Source: Marinilactibacillus sp. Marseille-P9653 (lineage in GTDB: Bacteria; Bacillota; Bacilli; Lactobacillales; Carnobacteriaceae_A). From it: a stretch of DNA of 64,000 nucleotides. Position 1 is the first letter of the stretch, and the number at the start of each line of letters is the position of its first letter. The stretch lies in the NCBI RefSeq assembly GCF_916618885.1, contig NZ_CAKAKH010000001.1, positions 372,001 through 436,000 of the forward strand. Reading direction: 5' to 3'. Below are positions 35,303 to 47,212 of the stretch, piece after piece. The position numbers and the translations under genes are program-made. The notes under the pieces were generated by a model. It had not been told where the DNA came from. It did no database searches and was given only the letters and a program-made list of their open reading frames with translations.

Positions 35303-36419
35303 TTTGATCAAACCTCATAGTACGATAGGTATTATTGGTGGAGGACAACTAGGGCGTATGATGGCTTTTTCTGCGAAAGAAAGAGGTTATCAAGTAGGCG
35401 TTTTAGATCCTACTCCAAATTGCCCGACTGCTCAAGTAGCGGACTGGCATATTGAAGCAGATTACGATGATGCTGAAGCTTTATTAAGTCTGGCAAAACA
35501 ATGTGACGTACTGACTTATGAATTCGAAAACGTTGATGCTAGTACGATTGAACGCGTTATGGATCAAGTTCATGTACCTCAAGGCACAGATTTATTATTG
35601 ATTACACAAAATCGATTAAAAGAAAAAGAGTTTTTAAAAAAATCGGGCATTCCAGTTGCATCCTATGCTAGAATTGATTCTATAGAAGATTTAAAGAATC
35701 AAAGTGAGACGATAGGCTATCCTTCAGTTCTGAAAACGATCCAGGGAGGATATGATGGCAAAGGTCAGTTTGTACTGAAGAAATCTTCGGATATTGAATC
35801 AGCCGCAACTTTGCTTGAACAAGGGACCTGTATTCTTGAGAAGTGGGTATCTTTTCAAATGGAAGTCTCCGTGATGGTAACAAGAAATGAAAGAGGCACG
35901 ATTGCTGTATTCCCTGTTTCTGAAAATATCCACCAAAATAATATTTTACTAAAAAGTATTGTACCGGCTAGAATATCTAAAGATTTACAGAAAGAAGTTA
36001 AGCAGATTGCTGAAACGATTGCGGATCAATTAAATTTGGTAGGCGTACTTGGCATTGAGCTCTTTGTAACAGAGCAGGGAGAACTTTACGCAAACGAACT
36101 GGCACCTAGACCGCATAATTCTGGTCATTATTCAATCGAAGCTTGTACAGACTCGCAATTTGATATGCATATAAGAGCAATATGTGGGTACAGCCTTCCG
36201 GAAGTTGAGCTATTGAAACCAGCAGTGATGGTTAATATTCTAGGCGAACATCTAGAGCGTGCACATGAGTTGAATGAACAGCAGCCTAGCTGGCATGTCC
36301 ATGACTATGGGAAATCAGAGGCAAAAGTCGGGCGCAAGATGGGCCATATCACCATACTTACCGATGACGTGAATCAGACTTTAAACGAAGTTGAAGATAC
36401 TGGAATATGGAAATTCTAA
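35286..36419 (+). CDS. purK: N5-carboxyaminoimidazole ribonucleotide synthase PurK
   Basis: A 377-residue ATP-grasp enzyme carboxylating AIR to N5-CAIR. It shows [13 protein letters not shown] at the N-terminus, the ATP-grasp core [15 protein letters not shown] and the metal-binding [18 protein letters not shown]. The frame opens with GTG 35286, overlapping purE; TTG 35295 is an alternative start and neither has a strong ribosome site. It acts directly before PurE. Confidence 0.95.
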   Translation: MKRLSNLIKPHSTIGIIGGGQLGRMMAFSAKERGYQVGVLDPTPNCPTAQVADWHIEADYDDAEALLSLAKQCDVLTYEFENVDASTIERVMDQVHVPQGTDLLLITQNRLKEKEFLKKSGIPVASYARIDSIEDLKNQSETIGYPSVLKTIQGGYDGKGQFVLKKSSDIESAATLLEQGTCILEKWVSFQMEVSVMVTRNERGTIAVFPVSENIHQNNILLKSIVPARISKDLQKEVKQIAETIADQLNLVGVLGIELFVTEQGELYANELAPRPHNSGHYSIEACTDSQFDMHIRAICGYSLPEVELLKPAVMVNILGEHLERAHELNEQQPSWHVHDYGKSEAKVGRKMGHITILTDDVNQTLNEVEDTGIWKF

Positions 36420-36450
36420 ACTTATAGAGTGAAAAATGAGGAGTAATCAT

Positions 36451-37746
36451 ATGATCGAACGTTATACGAGACCGGAAATGAAACAACTATGGTCAGAAGA
36501 AAATCGCTATAATACTTGGCTTGAGGTAGAAATCTTAGCAGATGAAGCTTGGGCAGAACTTGGTGAAATCCCTAAAGAAGATGTAAAGAAAATCCGCGAG
36601 AACGCTTCTTTTGATATTGAACGCATTTTAGAAATTGAAAAAGAAACGAGACATGATGTTGTAGCTTTCACCCGTGCAGTGTCAGAATCCCTTGGTGAAG
36701 AGAAAAAATGGGTTCACTACGGTTTGACTAGTACGGATGTCGTTGATACAGCTTACGGATACCAGTTAAAACAAGTCAATGATATCTTACGTAAAGACCT
36801 ACAGACACTTCTTGAAGTTATTGGAGAAAAAGCGAAAGAGCACAAGCATACTGTAACAATGGGTAGAACGCATGGGGTTCATGCAGAGCCGACAACATTT
36901 GGATTGAAGTTGGCGCTTTGGTATTCAGAAATGAAACGTCACATTGAACGCTTTGAACATGCTGCTGAAGGTGTAGAAGCAGGGAAAATTAGTGGAGCCG
37001 TTGGAACATTTGCGAATATCCCGACATTCGTCGAAAAATATGTCTGCGAAAAATTAGGAACGCGTCCACAAGAAATCTCAACACAAGTCCTCCCGCGTGA
37101 CTTGCATGCAGAGTATGTTAGTTCCATCGCTTTGATTGCGACAAGTGTAGAGAAGTTCGCAACTGAAATTAGAGGGCTTCAAAAATCTGAAACAAGAGAA
37201 GTAGAAGAAGGTTTTGCTAAAGGACAAAAAGGCTCTTCAGCAATGCCACATAAACGGAACCCGATTGGGTCTGAAAATATGGCCGGTCTTGCGCGTGTTA
37301 TTCGTGGGCACATGGTCACTGCTTACGAAAATGTCACGCTTTGGCACGAACGAGATATTTCTCATTCTTCAGCGGAACGGATTATTTTACCTGACAGTAC
37401 AACATTGCTGAATTACATGTTGAACCGTTTCTCAAACATTGTCCGTAATCTAACTGTTTTCCCGGAAAATATGAAACGCAATATGGATGCAACACTAGGC
37501 TTAATCTATAGTCAACGTGTACTACTTAAACTGATCGATAAAGGCTTAAGTCGTGAAGCAGCATATGACTTGGTTCAGCCACTAACAGCAATTGCGTGGG
37601 ATGAGCAGAAAGCGTTCAGAACTTTAGTGGAACAAGATGAAACGGTCATGTCTCATCTATTTGGTGAAGAAGTAGAAGAAGCATTTGATTACAATTACCA
37701 TTTAAAAAATGTAGATGAAATATTTGAAAGAGTCGGTTTAGGATAA
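36451..37746 (+). CDS. purB: Adenylosuccinate lyase PurB
   Basis: A 431-residue lyase of the fumarase/aspartase superfamily acting on SAICAR and adenylosuccinate. It carries the general-base region [28 protein letters not shown] and the signature [16 protein letters not shown]. The ATG at 36451 follows TGAGGAG; an in-frame ATG at 36436 lacks one. It closes the first purine block, while its metabolic predecessor purC is 15 kb away. Confidence 0.96.
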   Translation: MIERYTRPEMKQLWSEENRYNTWLEVEILADEAWAELGEIPKEDVKKIRENASFDIERILEIEKETRHDVVAFTRAVSESLGEEKKWVHYGLTSTDVVDTAYGYQLKQVNDILRKDLQTLLEVIGEKAKEHKHTVTMGRTHGVHAEPTTFGLKLALWYSEMKRHIERFEHAAEGVEAGKISGAVGTFANIPTFVEKYVCEKLGTRPQEISTQVLPRDLHAEYVSSIALIATSVEKFATEIRGLQKSETREVEEGFAKGQKGSSAMPHKRNPIGSENMAGLARVIRGHMVTAYENVTLWHERDISHSSAERIILPDSTTLLNYMLNRFSNIVRNLTVFPENMKRNMDATLGLIYSQRVLLKLIDKGLSREAAYDLVQPLTAIAWDEQKAFRTLVEQDETVMSHLFGEEVEEAFDYNYHLKNVDEIFERVGLG

Positions 37747-37748
37747 TA

Positions 37749-37793
37749 AGATAAGCCTTTTGTGTGGACAATTTTCTATACAGAGGGCTTTTT
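37749..37793 (+). terminator. Terminator after purB
   Basis: AAGCCTTTTGTGT and ATACAGAGGGCTT pair with minor mismatches and run into TTT. It separates purEKB from the following gene. Confidence 0.7.
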
Positions 37794-37941
37794 ACATAAG
37801 AAGGATAGATATCGTTTCGAGTTTTTGGACAGTCCAAGTACTATAGTATCCAAGAAATAATTTGTGTAGATTTATAGAGTTGATGAAAAGGAAATCTAAC
37901 GAGTTTACAATCTAGAATTGTAGAGGAATCAGTCACCTGAG

Positions 37942-37970
37942 TTGAGTCAGACGAAAACCAATGCTAAACT
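37942..37970 (+). promoter_or_regulatory. Promoter of the D-2-hydroxyacid dehydrogenase gene
   Basis: TTGAGT (37942-37947), a 17-bp spacer and TAAACT (37965-37970) form a plausible sigma-A promoter. Confidence 0.5.
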
Positions 37971-38002
37971 GGTTTCATTAAGGATAGAGCGGAGAATGAT
38001 TG

Positions 38003-38995
38003 ATGAAATTGATTATGTTTAGCGTAAGAGAAGATGAAGAGCCAGCTGTAAAGGCTTGGGAAAAGCGTAACGGCGTAGAAGTCACAATGGTAACAGATCC
38101 TTTGACGCTCGAAACAGTAGAGCTAGTAGACGGGTATGCAGGTGTTTGCCTGCAGCAGAGGATTGATCTAACAGAAGAAGCAATCTACCAAAAATTAGCA
38201 TCTTTCGGGATTCAACAAATTGCTTTACGTACTGCGGGCTACGATATTATAGATTTAAACCTAGCAAAAAAATACCACTTAAAGATTACTAATGTTCCAG
38301 CGTATTCTCCAACATCAGTAGCGGAACTAGTGGTTATGCAGGCATTGAGACTGATTCGAAATAATCCAATTGTCGAAGATCAGATGAATAAGGGAGACTT
38401 TCGTTGGGGCGGAATGATTGCGAAAGAAATCAATACCTTAACTGTCGGGATTATCGGCGCAGGAAAAATTGGCGGGACAGCTGCTCGGTTATTCAATGCA
38501 TTAGGCGCGGATGTTATAGCTTATGATCCAATTATTAGAGAAGTGCTTAAAGAAATCCTTACTTATGAAAAAGATCAGCAATCTGTTTTAGAAAAATCGG
38601 ATATTGTTAGCTTGCACGTACCATTAGATGAGTCAACGACTCAGCTAATTGATGCAGAAGCACTGACACAAATGAAATCAGATGCGTATTTGATTAATGC
38701 CGCTCGAGGTCCAATAGTCGATATCAAAGCCTTAATAGAAGCTTTGAAAGAGAAAAAGATTGCGGGAGCAGCTTTAGATACCTTGCCGAACGAGCAACAC
38801 TTCTTTAATTTCGATTTCAAAAATCAATCCTTACCAGATCAAGATCTTGAAACGTTGATGAAAATGAACAATGTATTGATCACACCTCATATTGGGTTTT
38901 ACACAACAGTTGCTGTTCAAAATATGGTCGATATCTCATTAGGAAGTGCTCTAGATATTTTGCAAACAGAAACAAGCGAGAACGAAGTATACTAA
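38003..38995 (+). CDS. D-2-hydroxyacid dehydrogenase (D-lactate dehydrogenase-like)
   Basis: A 330-residue NAD-dependent dehydrogenase, most like D-lactate dehydrogenase, which reduces pyruvate to D-lactate. Visible are the substrate-site Arg in ALRTAGYDIID, VPAYSPTSVAELVV, the NAD loop VGIIGAGKIGGTAARLF, INAARGPIVD with the second Arg, and the catalytic His in LITPHIGFYT. GGAG sits 8 bp before ATG 38003; the upstream TTG in frame is unlikely. Related D-hydroxyisocaproate dehydrogenases cannot be excluded. Confidence 0.85.
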   Translation: MKLIMFSVREDEEPAVKAWEKRNGVEVTMVTDPLTLETVELVDGYAGVCLQQRIDLTEEAIYQKLASFGIQQIALRTAGYDIIDLNLAKKYHLKITNVPAYSPTSVAELVVMQALRLIRNNPIVEDQMNKGDFRWGGMIAKEINTLTVGIIGAGKIGGTAARLFNALGADVIAYDPIIREVLKEILTYEKDQQSVLEKSDIVSLHVPLDESTTQLIDAEALTQMKSDAYLINAARGPIVDIKALIEALKEKKIAGAALDTLPNEQHFFNFDFKNQSLPDQDLETLMKMNNVLITPHIGFYTTVAVQNMVDISLGSALDILQTETSENEVY

Positions 38996-39100
38996 TCTGT
39001 TCAGAGAGGCTTTAAAAGAAAAGTCTCTCTAGATAAGTTCAAGTAAAAGGTGAAAAATTTGGTGTATAAAGGGAAATATAGAATTCTGAAATAAATTTAA

Positions 39101-39137
39101 AAAAACGCTTGCAAGAATTTTGAAGCCGTGTTATAGT
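39101..39137 (+). promoter_or_regulatory. Promoter of the licT-bgl operon with cre-like site
   Basis: TTGCAA (39109-39114), 17 bp and TATAGT (39132-39137) form the promoter. AAAACGCTTGCA overlapping the -35 resembles a cre site on the minus strand (TGNAARCG core present). Confidence 0.6.
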
Positions 39138-39175
39138 TACATCAACAATTAAATACAGCAGTCATTCAATAAAAT

Positions 39176-39286
39176 GGATTGTTACCAGACTTAATTGTAT
39201 GGGCAAAACCTAAATTGATCTGAAAGCTACTCTTTAGCGAATTTTCGCTGTATAGTAGGTTTGGGATGAGTTTAGGTTTTTTTTAA
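39176..39286 (+). promoter_or_regulatory. RAT antiterminator and terminator switch before licT
   Basis: The ribonucleic antiterminator (39176-39210) starts GGATTGTTAC and ends GGGCAAAACC as LicT/BglG targets do. Its 3' end overlaps the terminator arm AAACCTAAA (39206-39214), which pairs with TTTAGGTTT (39271-39279) before a T run. Bound LicT would keep the terminator from forming, so the gene is autoregulated. Confidence 0.85.
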
Positions 39287-39318
39287 TAAATCCTAAATGG
39301 AGGTGTCATAAGAGTGAA

Positions 39319-40155
39319 ATGAAAATTGAGAAAGTATTGAACAATAATGTAGTGCTCGCATTTAACGAGTCAAACCAAGAAATGGTCGTAATGGGAAGAG
39401 GCATTGCTTTTCAAAAGCATACCGGAGACGAAATCGAGATAGATAAAATCGAGAAAACGTTTATTCCAGAAGGCCAAGACGTCATGGAGCATTTACTCTC
39501 ATTGTACAGAGATATTGACCCAGATATCCTTGAGATTGCGACAAATGTGATTAAATATGCTCAAGGTATATTACACGCTAGACTCAGCAATCATATTTAT
39601 CTAACCTTACCAGATCACTTGAGCTATGCGATTAGCAGAGCAAAAGATGGACTAGACATTAAAAATCCATTGACCTGGGAAATCAAGCGATTTTACAAAG
39701 TGGAACACGAAATCGGGCTGAAAGCTTTAGAACTTGTTGAAAAAAACCTATCGATCCAGTTACCAGAGTCAGAAGCGGCAGCAGTTGCATTGCACATTGT
39801 AAATGCAAGACAAGATGAACAAGATTTACAAGTAACCATTCGAATGACAGAGATGGTCCAAGATATATTGAATATTGTTAGCTATTATTATGGGAAAACA
39901 TTCAACGAAGAATCTTTTCAATATACTCGGTTCATTACTCATCTTCTGTATTTTGCAAGACGGTTACTGCAACAGGAAAGAAAAGAATCAGGGGACACCT
40001 TTTTATACGATCAGGTGAAAAGTAAATACGAAAAAGCCTTCAACTGTACGGAGCGGATAAATGAATATCTGCTGAAGACACAAGGAGCGGCGTTGACTAC
40101 AGATGAGCAGTTATATCTAGCGATTCATATTCAACGTGTCACAACTGAAGATTAA
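39319..40155 (+). CDS. licT: BglG/LicT-family transcriptional antiterminator
   Basis: The 278-residue protein has the RNA-binding domain at about 1-55 (IEKVLNNNVVLAFNESNQEMVVMGRGIAFQ) and two PTS regulation domains (about 65-170 and 175-278) with conserved His in LSNHIYLTLPDHLSYA and AIHIQRV. It binds RAT hairpins as a dimer when its PRD histidines signal beta-glucoside availability. One RAT lies before it and one after it, so it controls itself and bglP. The ATG is preceded by a modest AAGAG site. Confidence 0.93.
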   Translation: MKIEKVLNNNVVLAFNESNQEMVVMGRGIAFQKHTGDEIEIDKIEKTFIPEGQDVMEHLLSLYRDIDPDILEIATNVIKYAQGILHARLSNHIYLTLPDHLSYAISRAKDGLDIKNPLTWEIKRFYKVEHEIGLKALELVEKNLSIQLPESEAAAVALHIVNARQDEQDLQVTIRMTEMVQDILNIVSYYYGKTFNEESFQYTRFITHLLYFARRLLQQERKESGDTFLYDQVKSKYEKAFNCTERINEYLLKTQGAALTTDEQLYLAIHIQRVTTED

Positions 40156-40167
40156 TCTATCACAGAT

Positions 40168-42284
<2,117 letters not shown>

Positions 42285-42306
42285 AAAAGTAACAAGAATT
42301 GTAAAA

Positions 42307-42336
42307 ATGCAGGTAGCGAACAAACGCTACCTGCAT
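42307..42336 (+). repeat. Intercistronic hairpin between bglP and the GH1 gene
   Basis: ATGCAGGTAGCG and CGCTACCTGCAT form a perfect 12-bp stem with loop AACAAA. No T run follows, so it is more likely an mRNA-processing or stabilising structure than a full terminator. Confidence 0.7.
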
Positions 42337-42341
42337 CATAA

Positions 42342-43814
<1,473 letters not shown>

Positions 43815-43821
43815 TGATAAA

Positions 43822-43861
43822 AGCAGCGGAAGAATCTTAATGATTCCTTCGCTTTTTTTGT
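43822..43861 (+). terminator. Terminator of the licT-bgl operon
   Basis: GCGGAAGAATC and GATTCCTTCGC form a hairpin followed by TTTTTTT. Confidence 0.82.
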
Positions 43862-43883
43862 ATAGGATATCTAACACTTATGC

Positions 43884-43914
43884 TTGACTTGAAGTCGACT
43901 TTAAGTGGTAAAAT
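43884..43914 (+). promoter_or_regulatory. MerR-type (AdhR-like) promoter of the aldo/keto reductase gene
   Basis: TTGACT (43884-43889) and TAAAAT (43909-43914) are separated by 19 bp, the long spacer used by MerR-family activators. The spacer region carries CTTGAAG-N4-CTTTAAG (43888-43905), one base from the perfect repeat found before the MerR gene at 46122. Confidence 0.82.
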
Positions 43915-43947
43915 AACCTTATCTTAAAGAAAAAGGAGCAAAACATC

Positions 43948-44943
43948 ATGCAAACCGTTAAATTTGGGAACACAGGAATGGACGTTACGCCCATCTGTTT
44001 AGGCGCAATGAGTTTTGGAGATCCAGAAAAATGGACACATGACTGGGTGCTGAAAGAAGATGAAAGTCGTAGCATCATCAAGCATGCACTTGACCAAGGA
44101 ATCAATTTTTTCGATACAGCTAATATTTATTCAAAAGGTGAAAGTGAAAGAATTTTAGGTCGGGCACTGAAAGATTTTGCTGATAGAGAAAAAATCGTTG
44201 TTGCCTCTAAAGTTTATTTCGACATTCATGAAGGTCCTAACGCGAAGGGGTTATCAAGAAAAGCAATTCTACATGAGATCGACCAAACATTAGGTCGACT
44301 AGGTATGGATTATATCGACTTATATATTATCCACCGCTGGGACTACAATACGCCAATTGAAGAGACGATGGAAGCCTTGCATGATGTCGTTAAATCTGGA
44401 AAAGTACGGTATATTGGGGCTTCTGCAATGTATGCTTGGCAATTCCAAAAAGCACAGTACATTGCGGAGAAAAATGGCTGGACTAAATTTGTTTCGATGC
44501 AAAATCATTATAATTTAATCTATAGAGAAGATGAACGCGATATGATCCCATTTTGTGAAGACCAAAATATTGCGTTAACACCCTATAGTCCATTAGCTTC
44601 AGGAAGACTTGCTCGTGACTGGTCTGTACAAACAGAGCGTTCTAAAACGGACCAAGTTCAAAAATCCAAATACGGATCAACAGAAAAGCAAGATAAAGAA
44701 GTGGTTGATCAATTAGCAGAAATGGCCGAGAAAAAAGGCGTGCCGCGTGCACAACTAGCACTTGCTTGGTTACTGCACAAACCACAAGTTGTTTCTCCCA
44801 TCATCGGTGCCACAAAAGAAAAGTATATTGACGATGCAGTAGCGGCTCTTGATATTTCACTAACGAAAGACGAAATGGATAAACTAGAAGCTTTATATGT
44901 GCCCCACAATGTTGTTGGTGCCCTACCAGATCCGAATAAATAA
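43948..44943 (+). CDS. Aldo/keto reductase
   Basis: A 331-residue NADPH-dependent oxidoreductase with the catalytic Asp/Tyr in FFDTANIYSKGESE, Lys in VVASKVY and His in YIIHRWD, and the C-terminal cofactor site PIIGATKEKY. It is of the YajO/general stress type acting on small aldehydes, by family. An AAAGGAG site precedes the ATG. The MerR-type promoter with an AdhR-like operator suggests induction by reactive carbonyls. Confidence 0.9.
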   Translation: MQTVKFGNTGMDVTPICLGAMSFGDPEKWTHDWVLKEDESRSIIKHALDQGINFFDTANIYSKGESERILGRALKDFADREKIVVASKVYFDIHEGPNAKGLSRKAILHEIDQTLGRLGMDYIDLYIIHRWDYNTPIEETMEALHDVVKSGKVRYIGASAMYAWQFQKAQYIAEKNGWTKFVSMQNHYNLIYREDERDMIPFCEDQNIALTPYSPLASGRLARDWSVQTERSKTDQVQKSKYGSTEKQDKEVVDQLAEMAEKKGVPRAQLALAWLLHKPQVVSPIIGATKEKYIDDAVAALDISLTKDEMDKLEALYVPHNVVGALPDPNK

Positions 44944-44959
44944 GCCGTTAATACGCTAG

Positions 44960-44995
44960 AAAAAAGGGGGCAACCAATCGTTTCTCCCTTTTTTT
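44960..44995 (+). terminator. Terminator after the aldo/keto reductase; hairpin repeat copy 3
   Basis: An A run, GGGGGCAACC...GTTTCTCCC and a T run form a terminator. Its GGGGCAAC-like core is related to the hairpins at 31761 and 33314. A TATACT box follows at 45008-45013. Confidence 0.75.
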
Positions 44996-45063
44996 AGTGT
45001 AGATGTGTATACTGAAATAAAACGAAGACAGTAACGCTTTTAGAAACCAAAGGAGTTTTGAAA

Positions 45064-45420
45064 ATGTTAGTGGTTCGAGCAGTTAGTTTACTGATGGGGT
45101 CATTCAATGCAAGTGATCATTCAATAAGAAACGATTTTGAGCATCGCATACTGCTTTATCAATTCGACGAAATACTTGATCCCAATGTATTAAAACAAAT
45201 GGTTTATAAAGAGAATACCGAAGAACCATACCAGGTCGAATCAGGGGAAATGGTTTACTGGAAAGTCGTTAGAATAGTAGATGTCTTCGAAATGGTAGAT
45301 AAAGTCACTTTCGAACAGGGCGCTGAAGTATATAGTCGGTTTTTTATCGAAGAAGGTTTGACGTCAGAAAAAATTATATCCAAGTATTTTTCTGATTTTG
45401 ATTGGGAGAAAACTAATTAA
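45064..45420 (+). CDS. Hypothetical protein, DUF4288-like
   Basis: A 118-residue cytoplasmic protein without signal or membrane segments. The YWKVVRIVDVFEM...GAEVYSRFF pattern resembles DUF4288 proteins as I recall them. The ATG at 45064 lies behind AAAGGAG; a TTG two codons upstream is less likely. It lies between the aldo/keto reductase and its probable regulator, but its own TATACT box precedes it. Function is unknown. Confidence 0.6.
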   Translation: MLVVRAVSLLMGSFNASDHSIRNDFEHRILLYQFDEILDPNVLKQMVYKENTEEPYQVESGEMVYWKVVRIVDVFEMVDKVTFEQGAEVYSRFFIEEGLTSEKIISKYFSDFDWEKTN

Positions 45421-45480
45421 ACGAGTATTAGCATTCTGTTGGTTGTCTAGATGAACTTTAAGTAAATAGGAGGACCGAGT

Positions 45481-46050
45481 GTGGACAATGAATTTAGAGG
45501 AATAATAGATCCCGGAGAATCGGTAGATGAGAACAATACGCCAATGCTTCTGGCTCAATACCGTGACCGACTAAATATTGTAGAAGTAAAAGAAGATCCT
45601 TTAGAAGTGATTAAAAAACTAGTGGATTTGGAAGACTACGCTCTTGAAAATATAGTAAAAGCTCAACTGGAAATTTTGGAATACAATACAAAACAGTCAC
45701 CGGCGTATTTAGGCGGAAAAATAGATCTACAACTTTATAAAGTTGTGAACAACGAGAAGAGTCAGCTATACTATGATGAAATCCATGCATTTGGAGAAGG
45801 CATGTTTCAACCTTATTTTGATGACGTAACCATAGTTTTAGCGGTAGAAAAAACGGTTGGAGTCATAGAATCAGATAGTCGATTGTTTGACTATGACTAT
45901 GCTTTTTTAAGAGGCGTGACAGCCAAAGAACTGGTAGAAGCATCACCCGAATTAACTCGCTTCTTGGCACTAGTTGAAATTTTTGAAACACCGGTTAAAG
46001 ATAGAAGAGAAATCGATTGGTTGTTCAACGAGATTAGGAAAATAGAGTGA
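45481..46050 (+). CDS. Hypothetical acidic cytoplasmic protein
   Basis: A 189-residue acidic protein with no membrane segment. The start is GTG at 45481 behind TAGGAGG. It lies 60 bp after the DUF4288-like gene and may share its transcript. I recognise no family. Its C-terminal 3' end lies directly before the MerR promoter. Confidence 0.6.
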   Translation: MDNEFRGIIDPGESVDENNTPMLLAQYRDRLNIVEVKEDPLEVIKKLVDLEDYALENIVKAQLEILEYNTKQSPAYLGGKIDLQLYKVVNNEKSQLYYDEIHAFGEGMFQPYFDDVTIVLAVEKTVGVIESDSRLFDYDYAFLRGVTAKELVEASPELTRFLALVEIFETPVKDRREIDWLFNEIRKIE

Positions 46051-46065
46051 ATCGTTCACATTCAC

Positions 46066-46096
46066 TTCACTTAAAGTTAACTTTAAGTGATATACT
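46066..46096 (+). promoter_or_regulatory. Autoregulated MerR-type promoter with perfect dyad
   Basis: TTCACT (46066-46071) and TATACT (46091-46096) are 19 bp apart. Between them lies CTTAAAG-TTAA-CTTTAAG, part of a perfect 22-bp palindrome (46068-46089). This is the repeat I recall for Bacillus subtilis AdhR. Confidence 0.85.
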
Positions 46097-46121
46097 GATT
46101 TTAGGAAGTGAGGAGAATTGG

Positions 46122-46511
46122 ATGAATATTTCAAAAGTAGCGGAAGAAATGAATATCGCACCATCAACTATTCGGTATTATGAAAGAATCGATTTGATTC
46201 CACCTATCACTAGAAATAAAGCTGGCGTTCGAGTGTTTAGTGAGCAAGACTTGAAGTGGATCGATTTTATTAAATGCATGCGAACAGTTGGTTTACCACT
46301 TGAAATATTAAAAGAATATACAAGTTTGGTTAGACAGGGCGCAGATGAAGCTCTAGAAAAAAGAAGAGAAATATTGATGGAAGAACGAAAAATACTATTG
46401 AAGAAACAAGAAGAAATGGCTCAAGTCTTACAAAAATTAGACACGAAAATTAATGACTATGAAGGTCGGTTGGCGAGTAAAGAAACGGCAATGAAAAACT
46501 TGAGTTATTAA
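46122..46511 (+). CDS. MerR-family transcriptional regulator (AdhR-like)
   Basis: The 129-residue protein has an N-terminal winged HTH (MNISKVAEEMNIAPSTIRYYERIDLIPP), the wing VRVFSEQDLKWIDFIK, and a long dimerising helix (about 78-120). No metal-binding cysteine pair is seen; the only Cys is in IKCMRT, matching the single redox-active Cys of the NmlR/AdhR group. ATG 46122 follows GTGAGGAG, which rules out the upstream in-frame ATG at 46047. It very probably controls itself and the aldo/keto reductase at 43948. Confidence 0.88.
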   Translation: MNISKVAEEMNIAPSTIRYYERIDLIPPITRNKAGVRVFSEQDLKWIDFIKCMRTVGLPLEILKEYTSLVRQGADEALEKRREILMEERKILLKKQEEMAQVLQKLDTKINDYEGRLASKETAMKNLSY

Positions 46512-46602
46512 AAAGAAAGCTGAGATTTTAGTATAAAATTTATATGATACACAATGTATGAATAACATCTAAAAACAAAAACTGAAAGGGGGTGAACCTT
46601 AT

Positions 46603-47202
46603 TTGATTGAAATGATTTTATCCAACCAAACATATATGCAATTGGCTTTCGTTGCTTGTCTGATCCTAGCCTTGCTTACGTTACCCTTGAGGGAAATCGT
46701 AACGATTGGTTTTTTTGATATCAGCGATTTGTTTGTTAGTCTAATGATTGCTGTATTCATCGGTTACATGATCAACGAAAGCATGCCTGGTAATGCCTTT
46801 ATTTCAATTGGGCTATTTATACTTATACTTGTGACTGTTGTGACTGGAATTGTTTTACTTAATATCTTCGTGATTATTCCCTTTCGAAGCCGTTCAGAAA
46901 ATTCGAGTGCCACATCTATTCGTCAACTCGAAGGCAAAGAAGGGACTGTGTCGGTTTCCATAACGGCTGACGGCGTCGGAGAAGTGCTAGTATATACTGG
47001 TTTTACAAAAATCAATAGAATGGCTAAAATTTACGAAAACAGTAGCAAATCGGTAACCTTTATCGAGCAAGGAACAAATGTCTTAGTCATGGACATCAAA
47101 GATTCTATTTTGTACGTCTTACCGTACACGAATGCAATCCAAGCAACAAATGAGCAACAACCAACATGGAACTCAAATACAAAAAACAGAAAACGAAAGT
47201 AG
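46603..47202 (+). CDS. NfeD-like membrane protein (flotillin partner)
   Basis: The 199-residue protein has three to four transmembrane segments (about 12-90) and a C-terminal OB-fold (about 105-170; LEGKEGTVSVSITADGVGEVLV). The start is TTG at 46603 behind GGGGGTG. NfeD proteins such as B. subtilis YuaF are encoded beside flotillins and help organise membrane microdomains. The next gene is a flotillin 10 bp away. Confidence 0.83.
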   Translation: MIEMILSNQTYMQLAFVACLILALLTLPLREIVTIGFFDISDLFVSLMIAVFIGYMINESMPGNAFISIGLFILILVTVVTGIVLLNIFVIIPFRSRSENSSATSIRQLEGKEGTVSVSITADGVGEVLVYTGFTKINRMAKIYENSSKSVTFIEQGTNVLVMDIKDSILYVLPYTNAIQATNEQQPTWNSNTKNRKRK

Positions 47203-47212
47203 GGATTTATTC

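Noticed and set aside
42307-42336. Terminator call for the bglP-bglA hairpin
   Set aside because: No T run follows the stem, so it was listed as a structural repeat instead.
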